This document shows positions 41,929-50,367 of a DNA stretch of 64,000 nt, in pieces (position 1 is the first letter of the stretch; every line of letters starts with the position of its first letter). The notes under the pieces are model-generated. The model was not told the origin of the DNA, did not search any database, and was given only the letters and a program-made list of their open reading frames with translations. Source of the stretch: Chryseobacterium soldanellicola (lineage in GTDB: Bacteria > Bacteroidota > Bacteroidia > Flavobacteriales > Weeksellaceae); the NCBI RefSeq assembly GCF_900100115.1, contig NZ_FNKL01000004.1, positions 558,001 through 622,000 on the forward strand. Reading direction: 5' to 3'. The position numbers were made by a program, and so were the translations under genes.

Positions 41929-42498
41929 TTATTTTTTAGCTTCAGAAATAAAATTCTGTAAGCTAGTTTTCACATCAGGAATTTGACTCATTTTTTTAGA
42001 AAAAACGACGTTGTCAATTTTCCAGCCGCTTTCCTGAAAGTTGATAAATCGTATAATATCTGTCCATTTTGCATTCGGATAATGGGTGTTTTTGAGCTCT
42101 ACTATTACTGTTGCCGATGATTCTAAAGGTTTTGAATCATTTAAAACAACGATTGATACTATTTTATAATCAGTAAATCCTTCATACAAGCTTGTAAAGA
42201 TAGATCCTTCCAATAATAGCGGTTTGTCGCCAGGATGATCGCTTTTTTTAACTTTTTTGATATCAGTTTTTGATAAATCGATCGCTTTTTGAAAGGTTTT
42301 TTCCAGATCAGACGAGAATAAATTCTTTGGAATAGGTTGATTATAGATTGCATCACTTGATTTTCCGTAAATTCTGTAAAATTCTTCTAACTTCTCGGTG
42401 ATTTTTTTGTCTGCATCAAAATTTTTCGGATGGTTCTCACTTTTTTTACAGCCTGTAAAAAGCAAAAAGATGCTTAAGCAAAAGAGTAATTGCTTCAT
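41929..42498 (-). CDS. Lipoprotein of unknown function
   Basis: A 189-residue lipoprotein. The lipobox is FTGC with the lipidated cysteine at residue 17, followed by KKSENHPK. The mature domain begins with helices (ITEKLEEFYRIYGKS, DLEKTFQKAIDLSK), then has strands resembling an NTF2-like or DUF3828-like fold (VSIVVLNDSKP, ATVIVELKNTH, IIRFINFQESGWKIDNVVF). The family call is uncertain. It converges with the GG-leader peptide gene over a shared terminator and follows the acyltransferase gene on the same strand. Confidence 0.72.
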   Translation of the reverse strand: MKQLLFCLSIFLLFTGCKKSENHPKNFDADKKITEKLEEFYRIYGKSSDAIYNQPIPKNLFSSDLEKTFQKAIDLSKTDIKKVKKSDHPGDKPLLLEGSIFTSLYEGFTDYKIVSIVVLNDSKPLESSATVIVELKNTHYPNAKWTDIIRFINFQESGWKIDNVVFSKKMSQIPDVKTSLQNFISEAKK

Positions 42499-42552
42499 AA
42501 TTGTGTTTTTAATTTATTTTTTTCAGGGACAAATCGTCAAAAGTTGTGCCAG

Positions 42553-43650
42553 TTAATCGGATTTCTGCTGTTTATTAAGGAATTCGTATTTCTTTTTTAT
42601 ATTCAGGAAAAATCTTTCATAGGTTACAAAAGACAGCCACGAAATAAAAATTGTTAATCCTAAAACAGAAGCGTATAATAAAAGGTTATAAAGATAAAAA
42701 GCATCATATTTCGGCATATATTTTACTACTAAAATAATGATGGTCCAATGATAAAGATAAATTCCGTAAGAAATTTTCCCTAAAAATCTTGTTACCGCAT
42801 TATCAATATTTATTTTTGGATGCCGAACGATATTGTAGATTGAAAAAGCAAATAAAACCGCATACAATTCATCATTCAAATGTTCTGTTTTAAACTTAAA
42901 AAACCACAGCACAAACGGAAGTAAGGTGAAAATGATTGTTAAAAAATTATACGTAAGTAAAATCTTGCTGATACCATCTTTGTTTTTAAAAAAGATAAAA
43001 CCCAGCAAAGCGCCGATTCCTAAGCAGTTAAATTTTGTCCCGTAAAAGAATCTGCTGATAATCGTATAAAATTCTTCACTTTTAAAGAAAACAAGATTAA
43101 TAAATTTTAGTCCAAAAGGTAAAAGAGTTAAAATTATAATTAATCCTGCAATGTAAAATAATGCTTTTTTCTTTTTTGATATGAAAATAAACAACAGTGG
43201 CCAGACAATATAAAACTGTTCCTCAACACCGATTGACCATATTTGCGGGCTGACATCCCAGGTTTCTCTGATCGCAAAAGCCACATTAGGGAAAATTAAG
43301 ACAGACAATAAAATCCTGCCGAAAGAATAATCAGGATTAAAGATGAAATAAGAAAGAAAAAGCACAAGATAGTACAGCGGCCAGATCCTTAAAATCCTTC
43401 TCCAATAAAAGTTTTTGAGATTAATTCTACCATTTTTTTCCTTTTCAATCAATAATAAATAAGTAATAAGAAAGCCGCTGATAACGAAGAAAAGAATCAC
43501 GGAAAGATGGCCGTCAGGATAAATTAAAGAAGGATTATCAATATAATTACGAATATTATTCTCTTTTTTAATGATTTCTACATGATCTACAAGCACAATG
43601 ACAGCCGCCAATGCTCTTAATGTGTCCAATCCCTTTAAATGTTTTATCAT
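42553..43650 (-). CDS. Acyltransferase 3 family membrane protein
   Basis: A 365-residue inner-membrane O-acyltransferase with about ten helices. It starts with the family hallmark HLKGLDTLRALAAVIVLVDH, whose H is the likely catalytic residue, and has VLFFVISGFLITYLLLIEKE, FYWRRILRIWPLYYLVL and WSIGVEEQFYIVWPLLF. Such enzymes acetylate cell-surface sugars. The acceptor cannot be told. The ATG at 43650 is chosen over a TTG six codons earlier. The lipoprotein gene starts 54 bases after its stop on the same strand. Confidence 0.9.
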   Translation of the reverse strand: MIKHLKGLDTLRALAAVIVLVDHVEIIKKENNIRNYIDNPSLIYPDGHLSVILFFVISGFLITYLLLIEKEKNGRINLKNFYWRRILRIWPLYYLVLFLSYFIFNPDYSFGRILLSVLIFPNVAFAIRETWDVSPQIWSIGVEEQFYIVWPLLFIFISKKKKALFYIAGLIIILTLLPFGLKFINLVFFKSEEFYTIISRFFYGTKFNCLGIGALLGFIFFKNKDGISKILLTYNFLTIIFTLLPFVLWFFKFKTEHLNDELYAVLFAFSIYNIVRHPKINIDNAVTRFLGKISYGIYLYHWTIIILVVKYMPKYDAFYLYNLLLYASVLGLTIFISWLSFVTYERFFLNIKKKYEFLNKQQKSD

Positions 43651-43745
43651 GCCTAACCTTGGAGGCAAATTTAATATTTATATTTAAAAAGTAAGGGAAT
43701 TCATTTAAACTTGAATTTATTATTAAAGGAAATCATAAAAATGTA

Positions 43746-43753
43746 TACATTTG
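43746..43753 (+). promoter_or_regulatory. -7 box of the DUF421-GNAT operon
   Basis: TACATTTG fits TAnnTTTG, 17 bases before the GTG start codon. Confidence 0.45.
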
Positions 43754-43770
43754 ATTTATAAATAAACTCT

Positions 43771-44283
43771 GTGGATTCTATTCTTAACGTGGTTGTTCGC
43801 TCACTTTGCGTATATCTTTTTATGGTGATTGCAATTCGGGTATTTGGTAAAAACCAGCTTTCTCAGCTTAATGCCGGAGATGTGGTTTTATTGCTGTTGA
43901 TTTCCAATGCGGTTCAGAATGCGATGGTAGGTCCGGATACTTCTTTGCAGGGAGGTCTCATTGCGGCTTTGGTGCTTTTTGCGGCTAATTTTATTTTAAA
44001 AAGATTAATGTTTTCCAATCCGTCTTTTGAATCTTTTATGGAAGATGATCCTGTGATTCTGGTGAGAGACGGTGTAGCGATTCAGCAGGCTTTAAATAAG
44101 GTTAAAATCACGAAAGAAGAACTGGAAGAAGCCATCAGGGAACATGGGATCGACGGTATTAAAAACGTAAAACTATCCATTCTTGAAGTTGACGGTAATA
44201 TCAGCGTGGTTTCGGAAGACGAAGAAAGCAAGCAAACGCATTATTCAAGAATTAAAAGAAAAAACAAAAGAAAATATCATTAA
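43771..44283 (+). CDS. DUF421 domain membrane protein (YetF-like)
   Basis: A 170-residue protein. Three N-terminal hydrophobic helices (residues about 1-75, including RVFGKNQLSQLNAGDVVLLL then LISNAVQNAMVG) are followed by the soluble YetF-type domain FMEDDPVILVRDGVAI then EELEEAIREHGI and VKLSILEVDGNISVV. This is the DUF421 family, whose function is not established. The start codon is GTG. The GNAT gene begins 4 bases after the stop, so the two form an operon. Confidence 0.9.
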   Translation: MDSILNVVVRSLCVYLFMVIAIRVFGKNQLSQLNAGDVVLLLLISNAVQNAMVGPDTSLQGGLIAALVLFAANFILKRLMFSNPSFESFMEDDPVILVRDGVAIQQALNKVKITKEELEEAIREHGIDGIKNVKLSILEVDGNISVVSEDEESKQTHYSRIKRKNKRKYH

Positions 44284-44287
44284 TTAA

Positions 44288-44782
44288 ATGAATTACGAAT
44301 TAAGAGAAATGCTTCCCGGCGACGAAAAGCGGATACTGGAGATTTTCCAGCAGGGTATCGATAGCGGAATAGCCACATTTGAAACCCAGGTTCCCACAGC
44401 TGAAGTCTGGAATATGGAATTTTTCAACGACTGCCGATGGGTTCTTGAAAATGAAAATAATGAAGTTGTAGGCTGGTGCGGATTAAAGCTCATAAGTAAA
44501 AGAGACTGCTATAAAGGAGTTGCTGAAGTAAGCATTTATTTGGACAATAAATATCAAGGCTTAGGTTTAGGCTCGATTTTACTTAAAAAGATGGTTTTGG
44601 ATAGCGAAAACCACGGATTCTGGACTTTACAGGCAAGTATTTTCTCTGAAAATGAAGCTTCAATTAAATTTCATCATAAAAATGGATTCAGAACGGTAGG
44701 TATAAGAAAAAAAATAGCCAAATTAAACGGAGTTTGGAAAGATGTTATCTTGTTAGAAAAAAGAAGCGAAATAATTTCTTAA
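44288..44782 (+). CDS. GNAT family N-acetyltransferase (phosphinothricin acetyltransferase-like)
   Basis: A 164-residue acetyltransferase of the GCN5 fold. The acetyl-CoA-binding loop is YLDNKYQGLGLGSILLKKM (a variant of R/Q-x-x-G-x-G/A), and the start REMLPGDEKRILEIFQQGID then SGIATFETQVPTAEVW is characteristic of the phosphinothricin acetyltransferase-like branch. The natural substrate in such species is usually an amino acid analogue or is unknown. It is co-transcribed with the DUF421 gene 4 bases upstream. Confidence 0.88.
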   Translation: MNYELREMLPGDEKRILEIFQQGIDSGIATFETQVPTAEVWNMEFFNDCRWVLENENNEVVGWCGLKLISKRDCYKGVAEVSIYLDNKYQGLGLGSILLKKMVLDSENHGFWTLQASIFSENEASIKFHHKNGFRTVGIRKKIAKLNGVWKDVILLEKRSEIIS

Positions 44783-44893
44783 AAATCAGAAAAAGTTATA
44801 AAGTTTCTTAAAAATATCATAGGAACTTAATAATAACAATTTATTGGCATTAGTATTGTTGATTTTCCTATTGTAATTTGAAAATATGTATTT

Positions 44894-45184
44894 ATGAAAG
44901 TTTTAAAGAAAATAATGGGGCTTTTCTTGATTGTTTTTTCCTTTGCATTATATCAGGCTTCCCCCATGCAGAGAGGGCGCGGGCATGGTTACGGCCACGG
45001 CCCGAAACATTCGAAACATTACTATCACGGCCCGCGCAGATCATATTACAGACCTGTCGTTTATCACCGGCCACCAAGACATTATTATAAAAAGCATTAT
45101 TACAGACCTGTAAGACATAGATATTATTCTCACAGACCTCACCGCGTGTATCATAGCAGACCGGTAGTTGTAGTAAGATTATAA
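44894..45184 (+). CDS. Small secreted histidine/tyrosine/arginine-rich protein
   Basis: A 96-residue exported protein. The signal peptide (MKVLKKIMGLFLIVFSFALY) is followed by a strongly basic region of about 70 residues made mostly of H, Y, R, P and G, with stretches such as GRGHGYGHGPKHSKHYYHG and RPVVYHRPPRHYYKKHYY. It has no domain; the composition suggests metal binding or a structural or adhesive role. GC content is higher than the surroundings. A terminator follows at once. It is 125 bases before a second tiny exported protein also rich in H and P. Confidence 0.68.
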   Translation: MKVLKKIMGLFLIVFSFALYQASPMQRGRGHGYGHGPKHSKHYYHGPRRSYYRPVVYHRPPRHYYKKHYYRPVRHRYYSHRPHRVYHSRPVVVVRL

Positions 45185-45187
45185 AAC

Positions 45188-45221
45188 AAAGCACTGAGAA
45201 ATCGGTGCTTTTATTTTTTTT
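45188..45221 (+). terminator. Intrinsic terminator after the histidine-rich protein gene
   Basis: AAAGCACTGA pairs with TCGGTGCTTT around GAAA, followed by a T-rich tract. Confidence 0.8.
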
Positions 45222-45309
45222 AATTAATTATTCAAATTAAATATTTAAAATTCAATATTTCTGGCATTCAGATTGATAAATTAAATGTAAATCTTAAAAG
45301 TTTAGAAAT

Positions 45310-45420
45310 ATGAAAACCTTAACTAAATTTCTCGGAGCACTGGCTTTAATTGTTACGCTGGCTTCATGCCTGCATCATCCGCCTGCTCCTCCAAGACCGC
45401 CACATCCTCACGGACGATAA
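45310..45420 (+). CDS. Tiny lipoprotein with histidine/proline-rich tail
   Basis: A 36-residue predicted lipoprotein. MKTLTKFLGALALIVTLASC is a complete lipoprotein signal with the lipobox LASC (cysteine at residue 20). The mature part is only 17 residues, CLHHPPAPPRPPHPHGR, made of H, P, A, R and G. A good terminator follows 17 bases after the stop, which supports a real short gene. The function is unknown; the histidines could bind metal. Confidence 0.62.
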   Translation: MKTLTKFLGALALIVTLASCLHHPPAPPRPPHPHGR

Positions 45421-45436
45421 GAAATAATTATTGATA

Positions 45437-45473
45437 AAAAAATCCCCGAAAAATTTCAGGGATTTTTGTTTTA
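45437..45473 (+). terminator. Intrinsic terminator after the tiny lipoprotein gene
   Basis: AAATCCC pairs with GGGATTT around a partly paired loop, with flanking A and T runs. Confidence 0.75.
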
Positions 45474-45538
45474 TTTTAAAGTTTAATTTTTAAGCATAAA
45501 TAACACAAATATTTCACGAATGAATACAACATTAGTAT

Positions 45539-45604
45539 CAATAGGAGCGGGCTTTAGCCCGTTTTAAGAAAAAATGTGGTAAAAATAGGCTTTAGTCAAA
45601 ACCT
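45539..45604. repeat. Repeat family E, copy 1
   Basis: ATAGGAGCGGGCTTTAGCCC then GTTTTAAG, followed 20 bases on by ATAGGCTTTAGTCAAAACC. The core GGGCTTTAGCCC is a palindrome. A second copy is at 50116-50180. Confidence 0.7.
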
Positions 45605-45634
45605 AAACTCAACCTCAATCTCAGCCTTAACCTT

Positions 45635-45949
45635 TTAAAGCCTCGTTTTCTTTGGATTCAAAGAAGTATTAAAGATCATCACTTCCTGACCGAATTTTTT
45701 ATCAATTATTTCCGCAATATTTTCCATTTCACTTTTAATAAAATCACTTCGAAGGTCATCATTATCAAAAATCAAAAGCAGGTTATAATTTTTTCCGTCT
45801 TCGATATAATCGCTGTCTACTTCAGAAAGGATATATTTGTTGACATCCATCAGGTTTTCAGTCATTAAAACCAAAGTCTCGTCCATATAATTTTCCCATT
45901 CATCAAGATTATTTTTCGTACAGTGGAAAGTTATACTTAATACGCTCAT
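45635..45949 (-). CDS. DUF4286 family protein
   Basis: A 104-residue cytosolic protein matching the DUF4286 family of Bacteroidota: a ferredoxin-like dimeric alpha-beta barrel pattern with an opening strand VLSITFHCTKNNLDEWENYM, a central YILSEVDSDYIEDGKNYNLL and a closing strand EVMIFNTSLNPKKTRL. No catalytic residue can be named. It is divergent from gyrA, separated by 148 bases. Confidence 0.85.
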   Translation of the reverse strand: MSVLSITFHCTKNNLDEWENYMDETLVLMTENLMDVNKYILSEVDSDYIEDGKNYNLLLIFDNDDLRSDFIKSEMENIAEIIDKKFGQEVMIFNTSLNPKKTRL

Positions 45950-45971
45950 ATTTTATGATTTTTTAAGATTT

Positions 45972-45980
45972 TGTGGATAA
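45972..45980. promoter_or_regulatory. DnaA-box match in the gyrA upstream region
   Basis: TGTGGATAA is a perfect match to the reverse of the DnaA box TTATCCACA, 118 bases before the gyrA start, in the divergent promoter region. It may be a chance match. Confidence 0.3.
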
Positions 45981-46097
45981 ATTCTACCACAAAAATCGGC
46001 AAATTTTTCGTAAATTAGCACGTTAATAAAAAATCAAAATAGATAATTTTCAGACTCACAGCTAAAGGTCTGACTATCATTATAATAAAATTTGTTT

Positions 46098-48683
46098 ATG
46101 CAAAAAGAAGGAGAAAGACTGATTCCTATCAACATTGTTGATGAAATGAAGTCGTCTTATATCGATTATTCGATGTCAGTTATCGTTTCTAGGGCGTTAC
46201 CTGATGTAAGAGATGGCTTGAAACCCGTTCATAGAAGAGTGCTGTATGGTATGTATGGATTAGGGGTTTTTTCTAATAGAAAATATTTAAAATCTGCGAG
46301 AATTGTTGGAGATGTTTTGGGTAAATATCACCCTCACGGAGATTCTTCTGTATATGACGCAATGGTGAGAATGGCACAGCCGTGGAGCTTGCGTTATCCA
46401 CAGGTTGACGGCCAGGGTAACTTTGGTTCTATGGACGGTGACCCGCCGGCGGCAATGCGTTACACCGAGGCAAGATTGAAAAAGATCTCGGATGATATTC
46501 TTTCAGACTTAGATAAAGAAACTGTTGATTTCCAGAATAACTTTGATGATAGTTTAACTGAGCCTACAGTAATGCCTACAAAAATCCCGAATCTTCTGGT
46601 AAACGGAACATCCGGTATTGCAGTAGGGATGGCAACGAACATGGCGCCTCACAACTTATCGGAAGCTGTAAATGCTATCAGCGCTTATATTGACAATAGA
46701 GATATTACGATTGATGAGCTGATGCAGCATATTATCGCTCCGGATTTCCCTACAGGAGGGATTATTTACGGGTATGACGGGGTAAGAGATGCTTTCCATA
46801 CAGGTAGAGGTAGAATTGTCCTGAGAGCTAAGGTTAATTTTGAGGAAATTGGTAACAGAAATGCCATCATTGTAACGGAAATTCCTTTCCAGATCAATAA
46901 GGCAGAGATGATTGCCAGAACAGCCGAGCTGGTAAAAGACGAAAAAATCCCCGGAATTTACGAAATCAGAGATGAGTCGGACAGAAATGGTCTTCGTATC
47001 GTTTACGAATTGAAAAACGACGCCATTCCTAATGTTGTCTTAAACTTATTATATAAATATACGTCGCTTCAGACCTCTTTTAGTGTTAATAATATTGCTT
47101 TGGTACACGGTAGGCCGGAACAGTTAAACTTAAAAGACATTATCCATCACTTCGTTGAGCACAGACATGAGGTTATTGTAAGAAGAACTCAGTTCGAGCT
47201 TAAAAAAGCCAGAGAAAGAGCACACATCTTAGAAGGTTTCATGAAAGTGATCGGATCGCAGGATTCATTAGATAAAGCGATTTCTATTATCCGTCACAGT
47301 GCAAATCCGCAGGCTGCAAAAGAAGGCTTGATTCAGGAATTTGAGCTTTCTGAAATTCAGGCTCAGGCAATTCTAGACCTTCGTTTGGCTCGTTTGACGG
47401 GAATGGAGCTTGATAAGATCCGCGATGAGTATGAAGCAATCATGAAGGAAATCCAGAACTTGGAAGATATTTTGGCTAATGAACCAAGAAGATTCCAGAT
47501 TATTAAGGATGAATTAGCTGAGGTTAAAGAAAAATACGGTGACGAAAGAAGAACTGAAATCGATTATTCAGGAGGTGAAATGTCTATTGAAGATATTATC
47601 CCGAACGAAGCGGTAGTTCTTACGATTTCTCACGCAGGTTATGTGAAGAGAACGTTGCTTTCAGAATACAAAATCCAAAGTAGAGGCGGTGTAGGAAATA
47701 AAGCGGCAACGACAAGAGATTCCGATTTCTTAGAGTATATCGTTTCTGCGACCAATCACCAATATATGTTGTTCTTTACTGAAAAAGGTAAATGTTATTG
47801 GTTGAGAGTATTCGAAATTCCTGAAGGTTCTAAAACTGCCAAAGGTAGAGCAGTTCAGAACTTAATTAATATCGAGCCGGACGATAAGATCAAAGCATAT
47901 ATCAGAACCAACGACCTGAAAGATGTAGACTATATCAATCAAATGAGCGTGGTAATGATCACTAAAAACGGTACGATCAAGAAAACATCTCTTGAAGCCT
48001 ATTCAAGACCAAGAGTAAATGGTATCAACGCTATTGAAATCAGAGAAAATGATCAGCTGTTAAGTGCTTATTTAACGAACGGAACTTCACAGATCATGAT
48101 CGCTACCAAAAATGGAAAATGTATCCGTTTCCCTGAGGAAAAAGTAAGAGAAGTGGGTAGAGGATCTATCGGAGTTCGTGGTATCACGATGGAGGATAAT
48201 GATGAGGTAATTGGTATGATTGTTGTGAACGATGTAGAGAACGAAACAGTGCTTGTAGTATCTGAAAAAGGATATGGTAAGAGAACTGCAGTAGAAGATT
48301 ACAGAATTACCAACAGAGGTGGAAAAGGAGTTATTACCTTAAATATTACTGAAAAAACAGGAAATCTTATTGCTATTCAGAACGTAACAGACGAAGACGG
48401 GTTAATGATTATCAACAAATCCGGCGTTGCCATCAGAATGAATATGGATGAAATGAGAGTAATGGGTAGAAATACGCAAGGGGTAAGAATGATTAACCTT
48501 AAGAAAAATGACGAAATTGCAGCCATCGCAAAAGTAGAAATGGATAAAGATGTAGAAGAAGATTCTGAAGAAATTGAAGAAGGAGCAGAAACTGTAGCTG
48601 ATAACCAGGAAAACAATGCAGAACCTCAGGTTGAAAATGAAGAATCAACAGAGGAAAACGAGAATTCTGATTCGGAAGAATAA
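46098..48683 (+). CDS. gyrA: DNA gyrase subunit A
   Basis: An 861-residue type IIA topoisomerase subunit. The N-terminal breakage-reunion domain shows RALPDVRDGLKPVHRRVLYG, the quinolone region HPHGDSSVYDAMVRM with S83 and D87, and the catalytic tyrosine Y122 in RYTEARL, in the same numbering as E. coli. The C-terminal pinwheel contains the GyrA-box as QSRGGVG (residues 527-533), a variant of QRRGGKG. The last 45 residues are a very acidic tail (E/D/N). I chose the ATG at 46098 over a TTG two codons earlier. A TPR protein gene follows by 29 bases. Confidence 0.97.
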   Translation: MQKEGERLIPINIVDEMKSSYIDYSMSVIVSRALPDVRDGLKPVHRRVLYGMYGLGVFSNRKYLKSARIVGDVLGKYHPHGDSSVYDAMVRMAQPWSLRYPQVDGQGNFGSMDGDPPAAMRYTEARLKKISDDILSDLDKETVDFQNNFDDSLTEPTVMPTKIPNLLVNGTSGIAVGMATNMAPHNLSEAVNAISAYIDNRDITIDELMQHIIAPDFPTGGIIYGYDGVRDAFHTGRGRIVLRAKVNFEEIGNRNAIIVTEIPFQINKAEMIARTAELVKDEKIPGIYEIRDESDRNGLRIVYELKNDAIPNVVLNLLYKYTSLQTSFSVNNIALVHGRPEQLNLKDIIHHFVEHRHEVIVRRTQFELKKARERAHILEGFMKVIGSQDSLDKAISIIRHSANPQAAKEGLIQEFELSEIQAQAILDLRLARLTGMELDKIRDEYEAIMKEIQNLEDILANEPRRFQIIKDELAEVKEKYGDERRTEIDYSGGEMSIEDIIPNEAVVLTISHAGYVKRTLLSEYKIQSRGGVGNKAATTRDSDFLEYIVSATNHQYMLFFTEKGKCYWLRVFEIPEGSKTAKGRAVQNLINIEPDDKIKAYIRTNDLKDVDYINQMSVVMITKNGTIKKTSLEAYSRPRVNGINAIEIRENDQLLSAYLTNGTSQIMIATKNGKCIRFPEEKVREVGRGSIGVRGITMEDNDEVIGMIVVNDVENETVLVVSEKGYGKRTAVEDYRITNRGGKGVITLNITEKTGNLIAIQNVTDEDGLMIINKSGVAIRMNMDEMRVMGRNTQGVRMINLKKNDEIAAIAKVEMDKDVEEDSEEIEEGAETVADNQENNAEPQVENEESTEENENSDSEE

Positions 48684-48712
48684 AATTGTACAATTAATAT
48701 AAAATAGTGATT

Positions 48713-49756
48713 ATGAGAAAGCTAATTTTGGGTATGGCTATCGTTGCATCCGCTTTTGTTTTCGGACAAAAAGATGACGTGAATGCCAAATTACAAACCG
48801 CTAACAAAGCAGCTACTGATGCATATAATGCTAAAAACTACGCTGTTGCGGCTCCTAAGTTTATGGAAGTTTATGACTTGCTGAAAGCAAACGGTAAAGA
48901 AGACAAAGTATATATGTATTATGCTGGTCTTAACTATGCTTTGGCAAACAACATAGATGAAGCTACAAAAATTTATACGGAATTAGTCAATTCTGGATAC
49001 ACAGGTATTCAGACAAACTACACTGCGAAAGATAAAAAAACAGGTCAGGTTTCGGCTTATGACAAAGCGACTTGGGATTTGTTAAAAAAATCTGGAGGAG
49101 ATTATACTGATTTCAAAACAGAGCAGACTCCAAGTGTAGAGTCGGATTTATATGAAACTTTAGCGACTTTGCTTTTAAATGCTAAAAAGAATGATGAGGC
49201 ATTAGCTGTTATTGAAAAAGGACTGGCTAAATTTCCTAATAATGCTAAGTTAAAAGAATATCAGGGATCAGCGCTTTACGCATCAGGAAATACTGATAAA
49301 TTCATGGTAAATCTGAAAGAGCAGTTGGCAAAAAATCCTAATGACGGTACCAATTGGTACAACTTAGGCGTTTTACAGTCTAAAAATCCTGCTACAACAA
49401 ACGATGCGATCGCTTCATTCCAAAAAGCAATTGAGCTTGCGGCCAATGATCAAAAGCTGTTGAATAATGCTTATCAAAATTTAGTATATGCGAATATTGG
49501 TGATGATGAAAAGGCTGTCAATGAGATCAATGCATTAAGAAAAACAAAGCCGGATGATGCTACTAAGCTTATTGATGAAAGAAAAGAAAGATTCAATAAA
49601 GCTTTACCTTACGCTGAAAAATGGTATCAGGTAAATCCTACCAATATAGATGCAGTTTCTACATTGAAAGATATTTACATGATGACTAAAAATCAGGCTA
49701 AAGCAGCTGAAATGAAAGCTAAAGAAGCAGAACTCCAGGCTAAACAACCTAAATAA
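48713..49756 (+). CDS. Exported tetratricopeptide repeat protein
   Basis: A 347-residue exported protein. The signal peptide is MRKLILGMAIVASAFVFGQ. The mature protein is a run of TPR-like helix pairs: AYNAKNYAVAAPKFMEVYDL, YYAGLNYALANNIDEATKIY, LATLLLNAKKNDEALAVIEK, NWYNLGVLQSKNPATTNDAI and further units. Such proteins scaffold envelope complexes; no partner can be named. The gene follows gyrA by 29 bases and ends at a terminator, so it may be read from the gyrA promoter. The ATG at 48713 is preferred over a GTG two codons earlier. Confidence 0.88.
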   Translation: MRKLILGMAIVASAFVFGQKDDVNAKLQTANKAATDAYNAKNYAVAAPKFMEVYDLLKANGKEDKVYMYYAGLNYALANNIDEATKIYTELVNSGYTGIQTNYTAKDKKTGQVSAYDKATWDLLKKSGGDYTDFKTEQTPSVESDLYETLATLLLNAKKNDEALAVIEKGLAKFPNNAKLKEYQGSALYASGNTDKFMVNLKEQLAKNPNDGTNWYNLGVLQSKNPATTNDAIASFQKAIELAANDQKLLNNAYQNLVYANIGDDEKAVNEINALRKTKPDDATKLIDERKERFNKALPYAEKWYQVNPTNIDAVSTLKDIYMMTKNQAKAAEMKAKEAELQAKQPK

Positions 49757-49779
49757 TTTCAAGCAATTGAATTAAATAT

Positions 49780-49809
49780 AAACCGGAACATTTTGTTTCG
49801 GTTTTTTTA
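49780..49809 (+). terminator. Intrinsic terminator after the gyrA-TPR operon
   Basis: AACCGGAACA pairs with TGTTTCGGTT around TTT, followed by TTTTT. Confidence 0.85.
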
Positions 49810-49876
49810 TTTTTATAATAACAATTTCATTTTTAAGGAGCAATTTAATTACATCGAAAAGCTGTTTTATTTTTAT

Positions 49877-49996
49877 TTGAAGCTTTTTCCCGCTCTCCGC
49901 ACTCGCTATTTTCTAGTTTCGGCGGCGGCAAAGCCGCCGCCGAAACTAGAAAATGAGCTCAAACAAATGCTTCGATCGGGGCTAGGTATTCGTCTT
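49877..49996 (+). repeat. Structured repeat family B, copy 5
   Basis: The left end is TGAAGCTTTTTCCCGCTCTC and the right end TTCGATCGGGGCTAGG then TATTCGTC. The inner perfect 21-bp stem (49909-49929 with 49933-49953, AAA loop) shares the GTTTCGGCGGCGGC core of copy 1, but its base is CTAG instead of GGAAG, changed on both sides. Confidence 0.8.
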
Positions 49997-50115
49997 TAAT
50001 TCAAATTTTCACAACCAATTCAATATTCTGTTTGCAAAGCCTTATAAAGGTTCGCGATTCAACACTCTGTTTTATCATCCGATAAAATTAGAACACTTTT
50101 GTTTCGTTTTTGGTT

Positions 50116-50180
50116 TCAATAGGAACGGGCTTTAGCCCGTTTTAAATATGTAATATCCAATTCGGCTTTAGCCGAAACTT
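50116..50180. repeat. Repeat family E, copy 2
   Basis: CAATAGGAACGGGCTTTAGC then CCGTTTTAA, followed by TTCGGCTTTAGCCGAAACTT. The layout equals that of 45539-45604. Confidence 0.7.
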
Positions 50181-50309
50181 ATTAAAAAGAATATTTTAAA
50201 TTTGTAGTACTAGGACTTTATCATTCTGAATGAAACATAAGTATATTCAAGTTATATTTCTGGAGATTCTTTCTTCATCAGAATAACAAATATTGTAAAA
50301 TTTCTCTCT

Positions 50310-50367
50310 TTGCTGAGTATAAACCGAAGGTTTACGAAAGTAGTTCAGCCTTTGCGAACAAAAACCC
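50310..50367 (+). repeat. Repeat family D, copy 2
   Basis: GCTGAGTATAAACCGAAGG, TTTACGAAAGTAG and CCTTTGCGAACAAAAACC; it aligns without gaps to 19990-20047. Confidence 0.65.

Noticed and set aside
44894..45194. Alternative reading frames over the histidine-rich gene, on both strands
   Set aside because: Only the frame from 44894 has a signal peptide and a terminator placed just after its stop; the others are shadows.
45635..45949. DUF4286 gene as a regulator of divergent gyrA
   Set aside because: It has no DNA-binding motif; the divergent position alone is not evidence.
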